Source: Gammaproteobacteria bacterium (GTDB lineage: Bacteria > Pseudomonadota > Gammaproteobacteria > Methylococcales > Methylomonadaceae). From it: a DNA stretch of 64,000 nucleotides. The position numbers were made by a program, and so were the translations under genes. Below the pieces are notes generated by a model, which saw only the letters and a list, made by a program, of their open reading frames with translations, was not told the origin of the DNA and ran no database searches. This document shows positions 34,416 through 43,860 of this stretch, piece after piece. The stretch's first letter is position 1. Every line of letters begins with the position of its first letter. The stretch spans positions 1-64,000 of the forward strand of contig JAHJSQ010000090.1 of assembly GCA_018830325.1 (NCBI GenBank), in the 5' to 3' direction.

Positions 34416-34874
34416 ATGAGTCAAAGAAATCGCTTGCAGTGGAGGGTTGCGCTCTTAAGTGGCGCTTTGTTTGTCGCTCTAGGCGTTTGGCTCTTTGGCG
34501 AGGTTTGGCGCTATGCCGGCGAATATGATAAGAATCCGTCTCATCGCAACTTGAAGAACCAATTGATGCGTCGAAAGTCAGACTCGATGCAAGATGTCCT
34601 CGATGCGATCGTTCGGGGCAGACTCAACCGTGTCAATGCCGCAGCCGTGGACATGGAAAGGTACGCCGCCACAATTGATGGCTATCTGTCCACAGACGTC
34701 TACGAGAAGCATGGCAAGTCCTTCAATGAAGCCATACACGACCTGAAACGAGCAACTGCACAAAGCGATGCAGAACTGACCAAGGAGGCAGCGCTTAGGC
34801 TCGAGCGATCCTGCTTGGAATGCCACATGCTGATCAACGCGCACAAGGGCCAACAGGTGCAGGGCAACGAATGA
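34416..34874 (+). CDS. Membrane-anchored mono-heme c-type cytochrome
   Basis: A 152-residue protein with an N-terminal signal anchor (residues 8-30, VALLSGALFVALGVWLFGEV). A helical domain follows, ending in a single heme c motif CLECH near residue 135. The C-terminal CxxCH and the four-helix look resemble cytochrome c'-type proteins, but the sequence is otherwise unfamiliar. It should face the periplasm and need the Ccm system. GGAGAAAAG lies just before the ATG. It is the only gene in 33.3-37.5 kb that looks functional, set among pseudogenes. Confidence 0.75.
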   Translation: MSQRNRLQWRVALLSGALFVALGVWLFGEVWRYAGEYDKNPSHRNLKNQLMRRKSDSMQDVLDAIVRGRLNRVNAAAVDMERYAATIDGYLSTDVYEKHGKSFNEAIHDLKRATAQSDAELTKEAALRLERSCLECHMLINAHKGQQVQGNE

Positions 34875-35287
34875 GTGAAGGCCAAAAATATAGGAAATTT
34901 AAAGGCATTTTCGAACCTATCCTGGCGAAAACGCCACTCCAAGCGCCTTCGTGGCAAGATTTTTTGATCGTTTCCTGGGCTTCTGAGGATGTAGAGTCCA
35001 CTCTTGTGCTTGTGAACCAATAGGGTCAGACTCGATTGAAGAATTTCAATGCAATAAAATCAAGAACTAATGCCTTATAAAATGTAAAAACTCCTGACGT
35101 TGCCTATTTTCGAAATTGTAAACAATGACGGATTGGACGTCTGCTTTTGAGAAAAATTTCTAATTTTCATTGAATTTCCAACGGTCTGTTTTGGCCGTGA
35201 CCTGTCTGCCACTGGCTCCGTCAAGCTGTTGTTTTCTGAACAGGTTCGGAAAACGATTTTTAACACTCCATTACGTTTTAACTAATC
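34875..35287. other. Intergenic, no gene seen
   Basis: AT-rich stretch with stops in all frames. No RNA, array or strong hairpin was recognised. Confidence 0.5.
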
Positions 35288-35542
35288 CTAAATAGCGGCC
35301 AAGGCTTCTTTTTCGCTCACGACGGGAAGTCGCTCACGCGGTACTGGAATAGCAGAATTCCAATCGGTTTCATTAATTAATCGAAATTTAGTGATGGCTT
35401 GCTCAATCGCTGCACGGTCGATTACGTCTACATCAAGAATGATGAATAGCCCTATACCGTAGGCATAGCTACGATCAACCCGGAAAGACTCATAAATTGT
35501 TGGTGGCGTTTCACGGACTATCTCGGATTCCAGTTTTTCCAA
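35288..35542 (-). CDS. Hypothetical small protein, possibly 5'-truncated
   Basis: An 84-residue frame with balanced composition (RVDRSYAYGIGLFIILDVDV, then IDRAAIEQAITKFR and IPVPRERLPVVSEKEALAAI). It opens with TTG; reading frame continues upstream (FRGLTFYEQ) to a stop without ATG or a clear ribosome site. The true start may therefore have been lost. I do not recognise the family. Just upstream sit two copies of ATCGGGGTCA, a phrase common near repeat-associated transposase regions. Confidence 0.45.
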   Translation of the reverse strand: MEKLESEIVRETPPTIYESFRVDRSYAYGIGLFIILDVDVIDRAAIEQAITKFRLINETDWNSAIPVPRERLPVVSEKEALAAI

Positions 35543-35901
35543 CTGCTCGTAAAAAGTCAGTCCCCTGAATTTCCAATATCGGGGTCAAATATCGGGGTCA
35601 GACCTTGTATTTGACATTTAGATCTTTTTGTTCTTGAACGAGAAGGGCATGTGGTCTTCGGGGTCTTGCATCGATCATTGATACTCATGCGTATAGATGC
35701 ACATTGTTTAAGTTTGGTTAGCGATGACTAATCGCTACAATGCCTTTTTTCTGTTGGCGAATAATTTGATGTGAGCTAAGCTCTAGCGTATGGCGCAATG
35801 AAACAGGCGGAAAAGGAAGCATGGATGTCACAAATGTAAGACTTAACTCCGTTTTGCAGACTGGAGAGCGCGATTCGAGTCTGTAATGCCTGACGAATAA
35901 A

Positions 35902-36314
35902 ATGAGGTGGCAACGCCTGAGAATTACAAACCAAGCAAAGAAATCGCCTCTCACCCGACGAAACTAGTCGTCTATTACGACGGCGCCTGTCCGAAATGCA
36001 TCCGCGACCGGCGCCAATATGAAAAACTGGCGGGACGTCATGGAAAAGACGTTTATTGGTTCGATATCACCGGCCAAGAAAGCCGCCTACACGAAGTGGG
36101 CATTGACCCACAAAAAGCCTTAATGGAGTAGCATGTCAGCGACGCGAAAGGCCGTGTCGTTTCGGAACTCGATGCCTACATGCTATTGATGAACAAAGTC
36201 CCGTTGTTGAAGCCTCCGGCTTGGTTGATCAGCTTGTCGCTGATTCGGCCATTTTTGGCCAATCCGTATCATCGGCAAATCAATCGCCGATTGCAAAAAA
36301 GGGGCCTGCTTTAG
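35902..36314 (+). pseudogene. Duplicate of the DCC-family gene, inactivated
   Basis: Close copy of 31192-31605. It reads PENYKPSKEIASHPTKLVVY, YDGACPKCIRDRRQYEKL and YWFDITGQESRL, then a TAG replaces a Leu codon after KALME, and the frame resumes HVSDAKGRVVSELDAY to KRGLL. The start ATG of the parent is ACG here. The duplicated block includes the end of the upstream MBL gene (GCGCGATTCGAGTCT), so it arose by segment duplication. Confidence 0.9.
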
Positions 36315-36324
36315 CTTCGATGGA

Positions 36325-37139
36325 TCGATCACCCCCCTTCTAAACCGCCGCCGCAACAGTTTTTCCAAACCCACCGTCGTGTATACTATGAAACCGGCCG
36401 TGATGATCAATCCCCACTCCTGCCAACCGATCGGGGCGACGCCGAACAAGGCATGCATCGGCGGCCAGTACGTGAATACCAGCTGCAGCAGTGTCATCAT
36501 GACCACGCCGATGCCGCTGCCGTAAGTCACAAGCGTCGACGAAAATGCCATATTGCTGCAATCGGCCAACACGGTTTCAACTGGCAGGCTAGCGAGACGC
36601 TTTTCGACCGGCATCGATTCTCCGGTAAACGCCGACTCGTCGATTTACAATTCGCGAATTTTAAGCAAACGTAAATCGGCGGGAACCTTGTCGCCGGATT
36701 GCAAAATGACGATGTCTCCCGGTACCAATTCAGAACCGGAAAGAGTCCGTCTAAGCCCGCCGCGCAGCACGGTACAATTGATGTCGAAAGCCTGAGCCAA
36801 GGCATTGATCGCTTTCAGCGCGTTGGTTTCTTGGATGAATCCGATTATCGCATTGACCAGCACGACGCCGAAAATCACGCTACTGTCGACCCATTCCTCC
36901 AAGAAGGCCGTCAAGGCTCCGGCGCAGAGCAGAATATAGATCAAGGGCTGATGAAACTGCGACAGAAACAGCCTCAGCGGACCTTTGCCGCAGCGCTTGG
37001 TCAGCTGATTCGGCCCGTATTCAGCCTGACGCCATAGCGCCTAGTCTTCGCTCAAACCTTGGCCGGCGTCGGCATGCAATGCTTGCAGGATTGTTGAGGT
37101 TTCGAGGCTGTGCCAAACCTGAATGGGAGCTTTCTTCAT
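36325..37139 (-). pseudogene. P-type cation ATPase with stops and core deletion
   Basis: On the minus strand: start KKAPIQVWHSLETSTILQAL, TAG after GLSED, then WRQAEYGPNQLTKRCGKGPL, VDSSVIFGVVLVNAIIGF, VPGDIVILQSGDKVPADLRL and a TAA at the position before IDESAFTGESMPVEK. After TLVTYGSGIGVV the sequence jumps to the last helices (HALFGVAPIGWQEWGLII). The phosphorylation site DKTGTLT and the whole nucleotide-binding domain are deleted, so the gene is dead. Confidence 0.9.
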
Positions 37140-37373
37140 CTTGGGGTTTCGAATCAAATAACTTCCCGATTGATCATCGCTCCTTCGCTCTACGCTCGCC
37201 GTTATTTACAAGTTTCTTGTTAGCTGGGCTGAGCGCTCGCGAAGCCCGGCATTTATGACATTACTTGAGCTCGCAAGGCTTCCATCGACCTCGTCAACAC
37301 AAATGGGGTTAGCCATGAGGTTGAGCTAAGATGGCCTCGATGCCGTTTATTGTCAGCTAAACGCGTCCGGCTC

Positions 37374-37442
37374 CGAAATCGCGATCTAGGGATCGCTCCC
37401 ACAGAGAACGCCCCACACCTAAAGCTAGGTGAAGGGAAGCCA
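37374..37442. repeat. Palindromic repeat family B, shortened copy
   Basis: CGAAATCGCGATCTAGGGAT and CGCTCCCACAG as at 13097, then directly the CCTAAAGCTAGG hairpin. The middle arm (GTGGGAGCGACGCC) is missing. Confidence 0.8.
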
Positions 37443-37495
37443 CTGATGCTCGACAGCCATGGTTTTCATCGAAGCCCCCGATGTGCAATGTTTCT

Positions 37496-37521
37496 GGTTC
37501 CCACAGTCCTCCGTGGGAACC
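37496..37521. repeat. Small hairpin repeat
   Basis: GGTTCCCAC ... GTGGGAACC inverted repeat with an 8-bp loop, 51 bp beyond the end of the HerA-like gene. It could act as a transcription terminator for that gene, although the T-run is poor. Confidence 0.5.
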
Positions 37522-37571
37522 CATAAATACTGTGAAAGTCATGGCAGGAGGGACGTTTCGTGCGACCACGT

Positions 37572-39035
37572 TCAGCGTTTGCCGCCGAGCAGCGACCCCA
37601 TGATGCCGCGCACGATCTGGCGGCCGAGCTGCGAGCCGATGGTTCTCGCGGTGCTCTTGATCAGCGCCTCGCCGACGCTTTGCCGATTCGAAGCGCCGGA
37701 CCGTCTCGTTGTCGACGCCTTGAGATCGCGTGCTGCTTTCGCCTGAAATGCCTGCTGCTCGGCTTTGTGCTTCAACATTTCGTAGGCCGATTCGCGGTCG
37801 ACCATTTGATCGTAACGTCCTTTGAACGGCGAGCGACCGATCAGTTCGCTACGTTGTTCATCGCTAAGCGTTCCGATTTTCGACTCGGGCGGCCGGATCA
37901 ACGTACGCTCGACCGGGGTTGGGCTGCCGTCCTTGTTCAGCACCGAAACCAGTGCTTCGCCGGTCTTCAGCTCTTGCAACACAGTTTCGGTATCGAAGCC
38001 AGAATTGGCCCTGAACGTTTGCGCGACGTTTTTTAGCACCTTACGATCGGCCGGCGTGAATGCGCGTAGCGCATGCTGGATTTTCAGCCCCATCTGGCCA
38101 AGAATCGGCGCAGGAATATCCAAGGGACTTTGACTAATGAAATAGACGCCGACGCCCTTCGAACGGATCAGCCTGACGATTTGTTCGATCTTGTCGAGCA
38201 AGACTTTCGGCGCCTGATTGAACAGTAAATGCGCTTCGTCAAAAAATAGCACCAGCTTCGGTCTATCGCTATCGCCCACTTCGGGTAAGGTTTCGTAAAG
38301 TTCCGACAACATCCATAGCAGAAAGGTCGCATACAGCCGCGGTGATTTCGTCGTCAATTCGGTCGCATCGAGAATGCTGATCACGCCATTGCCAGAAAAA
38401 TCGGTCCGGCAAAAATCATCAAGCTCGATCGCAGGCTCGGCAAAGAAATGTTCTGCGCCTTGTTCCTCGAGCACCAACAGACGCCGCTGTATCGCACCGA
38501 TGCTTGCCGATGTGATGTTGCCGTATTGCCTGGACAGTGCCGCTGAATTTTCACCCATCCAATTCAACATCGCGCGCAAATCTTTAAGGTCCAGCAATAA
38601 CAACCCTTCGTCGTCGGCGATTTTAAAGCCACTATAAATTACACCGGTTTGCGTGTCGTTCAATTCCAACAGATTGCTGAGCAACAAAGGACCAAGATCG
38701 GACATCGTCGTACGCACCGGATGCCCGTTTCGGCCGAACAAATCCCAAAAGACCGAGGGATTTCCCCGGAATTGGAAGTCGGCGATACCGATTCCCGTCA
38801 CGCGTTCGGTAATTTTTTCGTGTGCCTGCCCTGCCGTCGCGATTCCCGACAAGTCTCCTTTGATATCGGCCAAAAATACCGGTACACCTAATCTCGAAAA
38901 ACCTTCCGCCAAAACTTGCAAAGTCACGGTCTTACCGGTCCCGGTCGCACCGGAAATGACGCCGTGACGATTCGCCATCGCGGCATCCATCAACAGTTGG
39001 CCGTTGGCCGTTCCACCGATCAATACTGTTTTCAT
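37572..39035 (-). CDS. HerA-like ATPase (DUF853/YjgR family)
   Basis: A 487-residue P-loop NTPase. Walker A GATGTGKT lies near residue 30, Walker B LVLFFDEAHLLF near 235, and an Arg-finger region SQSPLDIPAPILGQMGLKIQ follows. The family resembles HerA/FtsK-type hexameric DNA translocases, but the role of YjgR-type members is not established. The basic, low-complexity C-terminus (AKAARDLKASTTRRSG, then GRQIVRGIMGSLLGGKR) is typical. I start at the inner ATG with GGAG 9 bp upstream rather than 20 codons earlier. Confidence 0.87.
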   Translation of the reverse strand: MKTVLIGGTANGQLLMDAAMANRHGVISGATGTGKTVTLQVLAEGFSRLGVPVFLADIKGDLSGIATAGQAHEKITERVTGIGIADFQFRGNPSVFWDLFGRNGHPVRTTMSDLGPLLLSNLLELNDTQTGVIYSGFKIADDEGLLLLDLKDLRAMLNWMGENSAALSRQYGNITSASIGAIQRRLLVLEEQGAEHFFAEPAIELDDFCRTDFSGNGVISILDATELTTKSPRLYATFLLWMLSELYETLPEVGDSDRPKLVLFFDEAHLLFNQAPKVLLDKIEQIVRLIRSKGVGVYFISQSPLDIPAPILGQMGLKIQHALRAFTPADRKVLKNVAQTFRANSGFDTETVLQELKTGEALVSVLNKDGSPTPVERTLIRPPESKIGTLSDEQRSELIGRSPFKGRYDQMVDRESAYEMLKHKAEQQAFQAKAARDLKASTTRRSGASNRQSVGEALIKSTARTIGSQLGRQIVRGIMGSLLGGKR

Positions 39036-39125
39036 TGTAAACTCCTTAACCGACTCAAGTTGCGGACATGCTACCACACGCGCTGAACCACCCATAAGCG
39101 GGCAATGGCAACAACGTCAAATGAC

Positions 39126-42100
39126 TCATTGGCCGAGATAGCGACGAATATCCACCTCATCGATCTGCTCAGTGCGTAGGTAACGTTTTGCGTACTCCAT
39201 ATAGGCGCCGCTACGCAGAAAAAGCTCGAAAACATCACGGTCCACATGCCTCTCTTCCACCATTTTATGCAAGATGTCGAGCGCGACGCTGATCGGCTTT
39301 GCATCTTTATAAGGTCGGTCGGCAGCGGTCAATGCTTCGAAAATATCGGCCAACACCATTATACGCTCCGGAATTGAAAGATCTTTGGCGGTCAGCCGGC
39401 GCGGATAACCGCGCCCATCTAGCGTTTCATGATGCGTGGAAGCATAGCGCGGCACCTGGAGCAAATCTTCAGGTAACGGCAATTTATCGAGCATTTTGAT
39501 CGTGCTGATCATGTGCTCGTTAATCTTAAAGCGATCTTCTTCGGTTAAGGTTCCTCGTGTCACCGTAAGATTGTGCAATTCGCCCAGATTGTAAAGATGT
39601 TCCGGTATCGCCATTTTGATGCCCAAGCGCTCATCATGAATGTTGTTTCGCAAGCGCTTGATGATGTGCCAAGACTTATCCGCCAATAGGGGTTCTTCGA
39701 CCGGCAGCGGTGTTTGCTCCTCGGGATAGCGTGCAAGTTCGATCGGAGATAAACCTAATCGGTCGTCGAAATGCCGCCGCCAAGTGATGCGAGCCAATTG
39801 ATTCAGCCTATCGATATCGGCCTCGCTCATGCTTTCCCCTCCCAAATTACATTCGGCTACGAAGGCAAATGCCTCTTGGAGTTGTTGCTGGCGCCCCTGT
39901 ACTTCGAGACGGTGTCGTTCCTCGTCATTCGGCTCGGTCAAACACTGCTTGCAATAGTCTATTTCGGCATCGCGCCACAACACCTCGAAGCGCATGCGGA
40001 TTTCGTGAATGCGGTTATAAATCGTCTCGAGCTTGGTGCTTTTATCGATGATGTGCTCGGGCGTCGTAATCTTGCCGCAGTCGTGCAGCCAAGCTCCGAT
40101 ACGGAATTCGCGCCAGGCATCTTCGTTACCGAAACCGAATGTATCGAATGGCGGTCGACGACTCTCTTCAGCTTTTTGCGCCAACAGAATGGCCAACTCC
40201 GGAACCCTCGCACAGTGCTTCGCCGTATAGGCCGACTTGTCATCGATGGCTTGGGCGATCAACTGGATGAACGACTCCATCAACTCTTCCCGTTCTTTGG
40301 CATGCTGCTGTATCGAGTGAGCCATGGTCATCATCGAACCCGATAGCTCATCGATTTCGATAATATGGCTGTCCATCGGGTCGAGTTCGCCGTATCGACG
40401 CCGTTGAATCTTTTCGTTTTCCAGAGCGAGATGCTTGATCGGCCTAACAATCAACGAAGCCAGCCAAAAAGCAAGCGGCAACAATAATAATAAACAGCCA
40501 CCGGTAATCAATATCACGGTATTGACCTGAGCAACGGCAGGAGCCAGCACGGTGGATGCCGGCGTGATCACGGCAAAAAAATCGGCCGCCCGATGGTTTT
40601 CGCCAATGGCCTGCACATAGACGAAGTGCAGCTCGCCATCGAACTCCATTTTATGCAGCCTGTTGAGTTCGGAAGATTTTGAAGTCAAGCTGATAAGCGC
40701 TTGGTATGGAACCATAACATCCCGATTAGTGCCCCTTTCCGCATCGATAAGCCAGCGCGACTTTAACCAACCTAGCTGTTGTTCGGTTAAATTATCCAGA
40801 GCCAAGTTAATCAGCTCGATAATTTCTTTCCGTTGCGGTCGCACTACAAAGTGCAAACTATTGGGAATTTTAGATTCTTCCCAGTCCAGCTCCTCATAGA
40901 TGGCGACATCATCGAAGAAAAACTGCCGCGCCGTGTAATGCAGAATAGCGGCAGTATCGAGGCCGGCATCGACCTCACCTCGCCGCACCGCATCGAACAA
41001 CCCTCGTACGCCATCGACTTCGATAATGTCGACGTCCGGAAACATTTGCTTGAAAGGAGCGATGATGGACCAACCGGCCGGTATTGAAACCCGTTTTCCC
41101 TGCAATTGCCGGATTGATGTAACCGGCGTTTGATCCTTGCGCATCAGAATACCATCCGGTGGCTCGGCAAAGGCCTTGCTCAATATACCTAAGGCGGCGT
41201 TTTGTTCGGTACCGACCACCGGCTGTAAAATATCGATCTGACCGGCACGATACATCGCGACCAGCTGAGGCCAGCTATAACCGTTGACATAGTCGAACTG
41301 CAAGCCGGTCATTTGCTCGATTATCGATAATAGGTCGATAGCATAGCCGAATGGTTCGCCGGCGATGACAAAATCGAACGGCGGCCAATCGAGCTCGTTC
41401 GATACCGTCAATATGGGATTTTTCTCTATCAACTGTCGTTGTTGGTCGCTAAGTACAAGGGGCTCGACTTTCGGCATCGCGGTCGGCGGCATTCGGTTTT
41501 CACTAGAGGCAATGATTTCGCCATTGTTCTGATAGAGATAAATGCGGCTATCTTTGCTCAACATTTGTTCATTGAGCTTATCGGACAAAGTAGACAACGC
41601 AACATCGATCGCCAGAACCGCATCCCGACCGGCGACCGGCATCGAATAAGTCTGGCCGGGCGCTTGAAGATGCTGGAATTGATAGGGCGCGGTTTTATGG
41701 ACCCGGCCCAATTTGGCTTGAATATACCAAGGGCGCTTGTTGGCTAAATAGTCGCTCCGCTCTGTTCGGCTGGTTCGGAGATTAAATTGTTCGTCATAAT
41801 AGTGAAATGCCCGAATCCGCTGATCGCCTTTACCCAAGACCGTGATAACGACCCACCTGTCCTGCGGCAATGCCTGTAATTGCATGCGTACGGCTTCGCT
41901 CGTATTCAGGTTGATCAGTTCGTAAAAATCGCCATCGCCAAACCCGATATAAGCGGCATAGAACAAAGGATTCTCATCGAGTACTTCAGCAAAGATGTCG
42001 CGGGTTCGCTCCGTCACTCGATCTTCGCTCAAAATATCGGGATTACCGGCCAGTATGCGCGTGGCATCAGCCGCGCGTCGATCCATGGCTGTCAAATATT

Positions 42101-42284
42101 CACTGGTACTCGCAGCGGATTGGCGATAGGTAATCAGAGTCGATTCGACCGCCAATGAACTCGTAAAATAAAATTGCAAACTAATGGCGACAATCACGGC
42201 CAGCGATGTCATCAATAAAAACAGGCTGACAACAGTGATTTTGATGGAAAACTTAAATTGCTTGTTTTTCTGCGATATTGTCAT
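39126..42284 (-). CDS. Cache/SBP/HAMP/HD-GYP sensor phosphodiesterase
   Basis: A 1052-residue membrane receptor. Order: helix (residues 12-38), Cache-type periplasmic domain (YAAYIGFGDGDFYELINL; RPWYIQAKLG), then a bacterial solute-binding type 3 domain (ILTVSNELDWPPFDFVIAG, GYAIDLLSIIEQMTGL). A second helix near 590-615 and a HAMP-like segment (IVRPIKHLALENEKIQRRRY) lead to an HD-GYP domain. HDCGK and HHETLDGRGYP are intact, so c-di-GMP hydrolysis is expected. A long insertion inside the HD domain carries CKQC. It looks like a nutrient or amino acid sensor that lowers c-di-GMP. Confidence 0.9.
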   Translation of the reverse strand: MTISQKNKQFKFSIKITVVSLFLLMTSLAVIVAISLQFYFTSSLAVESTLITYRQSAASTSEYLTAMDRRAADATRILAGNPDILSEDRVTERTRDIFAEVLDENPLFYAAYIGFGDGDFYELINLNTSEAVRMQLQALPQDRWVVITVLGKGDQRIRAFHYYDEQFNLRTSRTERSDYLANKRPWYIQAKLGRVHKTAPYQFQHLQAPGQTYSMPVAGRDAVLAIDVALSTLSDKLNEQMLSKDSRIYLYQNNGEIIASSENRMPPTAMPKVEPLVLSDQQRQLIEKNPILTVSNELDWPPFDFVIAGEPFGYAIDLLSIIEQMTGLQFDYVNGYSWPQLVAMYRAGQIDILQPVVGTEQNAALGILSKAFAEPPDGILMRKDQTPVTSIRQLQGKRVSIPAGWSIIAPFKQMFPDVDIIEVDGVRGLFDAVRRGEVDAGLDTAAILHYTARQFFFDDVAIYEELDWEESKIPNSLHFVVRPQRKEIIELINLALDNLTEQQLGWLKSRWLIDAERGTNRDVMVPYQALISLTSKSSELNRLHKMEFDGELHFVYVQAIGENHRAADFFAVITPASTVLAPAVAQVNTVILITGGCLLLLLPLAFWLASLIVRPIKHLALENEKIQRRRYGELDPMDSHIIEIDELSGSMMTMAHSIQQHAKEREELMESFIQLIAQAIDDKSAYTAKHCARVPELAILLAQKAEESRRPPFDTFGFGNEDAWREFRIGAWLHDCGKITTPEHIIDKSTKLETIYNRIHEIRMRFEVLWRDAEIDYCKQCLTEPNDEERHRLEVQGRQQQLQEAFAFVAECNLGGESMSEADIDRLNQLARITWRRHFDDRLGLSPIELARYPEEQTPLPVEEPLLADKSWHIIKRLRNNIHDERLGIKMAIPEHLYNLGELHNLTVTRGTLTEEDRFKINEHMISTIKMLDKLPLPEDLLQVPRYASTHHETLDGRGYPRRLTAKDLSIPERIMVLADIFEALTAADRPYKDAKPISVALDILHKMVEERHVDRDVFELFLRSGAYMEYAKRYLRTEQIDEVDIRRYLGQ

Positions 42285-42444
42285 TGTTCCCTTCGTGAAC
42301 CGTTGGTATTGCTTTCATCAAAAACGCCGTCATCACATATCGACAAAGGTATCAGCACGGAGTAAAACTGCCTAGGAACGCCAGTTCGTATCGGAAGAAT
42401 CATGAAAAATATGCCGGTCGCCGAAATTCTTTTTTACATCTGCG

Positions 42445-43086
42445 TTATTGAATCGGATAACCCAACGGCAGCAAATACAACGGGCGTTGATCTTTGGGCA
42501 GTTTAAGGGCTTCCGCTACACGCTTATCGTTGAACGCACCAATCGGCACGCCGGCCAGCCCTTGAGCAGTTGCTTGCAGCAATAGATTCTGTGCTGCATG
42601 CCCGACTTCGATCGGGACATAAAGATTCGCGCGCTCTCGATATTTGATGGCGGTTCTTTCGAAAACTGCTGTAAAGACAAAAACGGCCGGCGCCGAGCCG
42701 ACTGCATCTTGGTCTAGCGAGGCTTTTTGCAGCTCAAGGCGACGATCGCTTTCAACGGTGCGTTTGAGTTCGTGATTCCGAGGGTCATAACGATAAATTC
42801 CGGCCGGCAGCACGACATAAGTTTCTAGCGGATACAACGCACCGGCCGAAGGCGCCGCACGCAGGCTGCCCTTTGTATCGGTAATACCTTGCGCCGCCCA
42901 AAGCAATTGCCCGATCTGCTCTATCGATAACGTTTTTGCCGCAAACGCCCGTATTGAGCGTCGTGCGGCGATGCTTTGTTTCAGCGACATCGATCCGGCA
43001 ACTTTCGCTTGCGGCAGATGTATCGTTTCGTCAAAAGCCATCGCTTGAGAAAGAAGTACCATCGGGATCAATCCTATTGAGTTCAC
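42445..43086 (-). CDS. SagB/ThcOx-type nitroreductase-family protein with signal peptide
   Basis: A 213-residue FMN-fold protein. KVAGSMSLKQSIAARRSIRA, LLWAAQGITD and RAAPSAGALYPLETYVV match the SagB-type oxidoreductases, which in biosynthetic clusters oxidise azolines. A short hydrophobic N-terminus (GLIPMVLLSQAMA) suggests export. No precursor peptide or cyclodehydratase gene is nearby, so a peptide-modification role is not supported here. The start is GTG with AGGTG 9 bp upstream. Confidence 0.82.
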   Translation of the reverse strand: MNSIGLIPMVLLSQAMAFDETIHLPQAKVAGSMSLKQSIAARRSIRAFAAKTLSIEQIGQLLWAAQGITDTKGSLRAAPSAGALYPLETYVVLPAGIYRYDPRNHELKRTVESDRRLELQKASLDQDAVGSAPAVFVFTAVFERTAIKYRERANLYVPIEVGHAAQNLLLQATAQGLAGVPIGAFNDKRVAEALKLPKDQRPLYLLPLGYPIQ

Positions 43087-43160
43087 GGCTTACACCTCAG
43101 TAGTCGTATAGATCCAATTTAGTGTAGCATTTCGGCACGTTTTCAATGCGGATTTAAATC

Positions 43161-43415
43161 ATGCAACCGGTACAAGACATATTGAACCGTATAAGATGGG
43201 ACGAACATTGGAAGGGGGACGAATTCAAGATCGGTTATTACGATCGGATCGAAGACAGGCTGATCGTCGTCGCATTCAACGAAATCCGTTTTCCGAAGGG
43301 AGATCATTTTACCTTCGAAGTAATCGACCGGGACGGAGAATTGCATTCAGTGCCGTATCACCGAGTCAAGGCGATCTTCCGCAACGGCGATTTGATTTGG
43401 CATCGCGAACATTAG
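43161..43415 (+). CDS. DUF504/MJ1316 domain protein
   Basis: An 84-residue protein that is almost entirely one DUF504 domain: QDILNRIRWDEHWKGDEFKI, YYDRIEDRLI, then VPYHRVKAIFRNGDLIWHRE. The domain has been proposed by comparative genomics to recognise RNA cyclic-phosphate ends. It fits with the archease-RtcB pair 5 kb away, but the genes are not in one operon. No strong ribosome site is seen. It is convergent with cydX, sharing a bidirectional terminator-like hairpin. Confidence 0.88.
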   Translation: MQPVQDILNRIRWDEHWKGDEFKIGYYDRIEDRLIVVAFNEIRFPKGDHFTFEVIDRDGELHSVPYHRVKAIFRNGDLIWHREH

Positions 43416-43465
43416 AATTCTATATCGGGTCAGCGATAGAATCACCCGATTTTTTTACGGGATAT

Positions 43466-43494
43466 GTCGGGTTAAGGCTATTGCCTAACCCGAC
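43466..43494. terminator. Bidirectional hairpin between DUF504 gene and cydX
   Basis: GTCGGGTTAAGGC...GCCTAACCCGAC forms a long stem (one bulge) in both directions between convergent genes. Upstream T-richness (CGATTTTTTTACGG) serves the minus strand. Confidence 0.65.
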
Positions 43495-43500
43495 CTACGA

Positions 43501-43644
43501 CTAACTCTCGTCGCATTTTTCGCCCGGCATTGCTTTATCCATGTCACAGTGATCGAAATCGCATTCGGCTTCGAGCCACATTGCGTTGATGATGCCGAAC
43601 GCGCAGGCAAAGCTGACGCCCAATATCCAACTGAAATACCACAT
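43501..43644 (-). CDS. cydX: Cytochrome bd small subunit CydX
   Basis: A 47-residue single-helix protein. It starts MWYFSWILGVSFACAFGIIN and continues AMWLEAE, the signature of CydX/YbgT proteins that stabilise cytochrome bd. GAGGAATTAACT precedes the ATG. It lies on the cyd strand, 216 bp after cydB, further away than in E. coli. The tail after the helix is unusual: ECDFDHCDMDKAMPGEKCDE, with three Cys, one His and many acidic residues that could bind metal. Confidence 0.9.
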   Translation of the reverse strand: MWYFSWILGVSFACAFGIINAMWLEAECDFDHCDMDKAMPGEKCDES

Positions 43645-43860
43645 AGTTAATTCCTCGATTCGGTTTTTAAAGCGCGCACCGTCTATTTGTCACATCCGAT
43701 GCGCGCCACATTTAAGGGAATGGTCAATAATGACTCCCCAGTACAATCTACTCGATAGGGGTTTATGATCGCCTGCTCTGGCTTAAATCGCACATTACGG
43801 CCCCCCACGACAGAGGCGCCTTTCATCTTTCATCTTTCATCTTGCACCTTTAACCTTCAT

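Noticed and set aside
42445..43086. RiPP azoline-oxidase cluster suggested by the SagB-type protein
   Set aside because: No YcaO cyclodehydratase, precursor peptide or transporter gene is nearby, and the protein seems to have a signal sequence.
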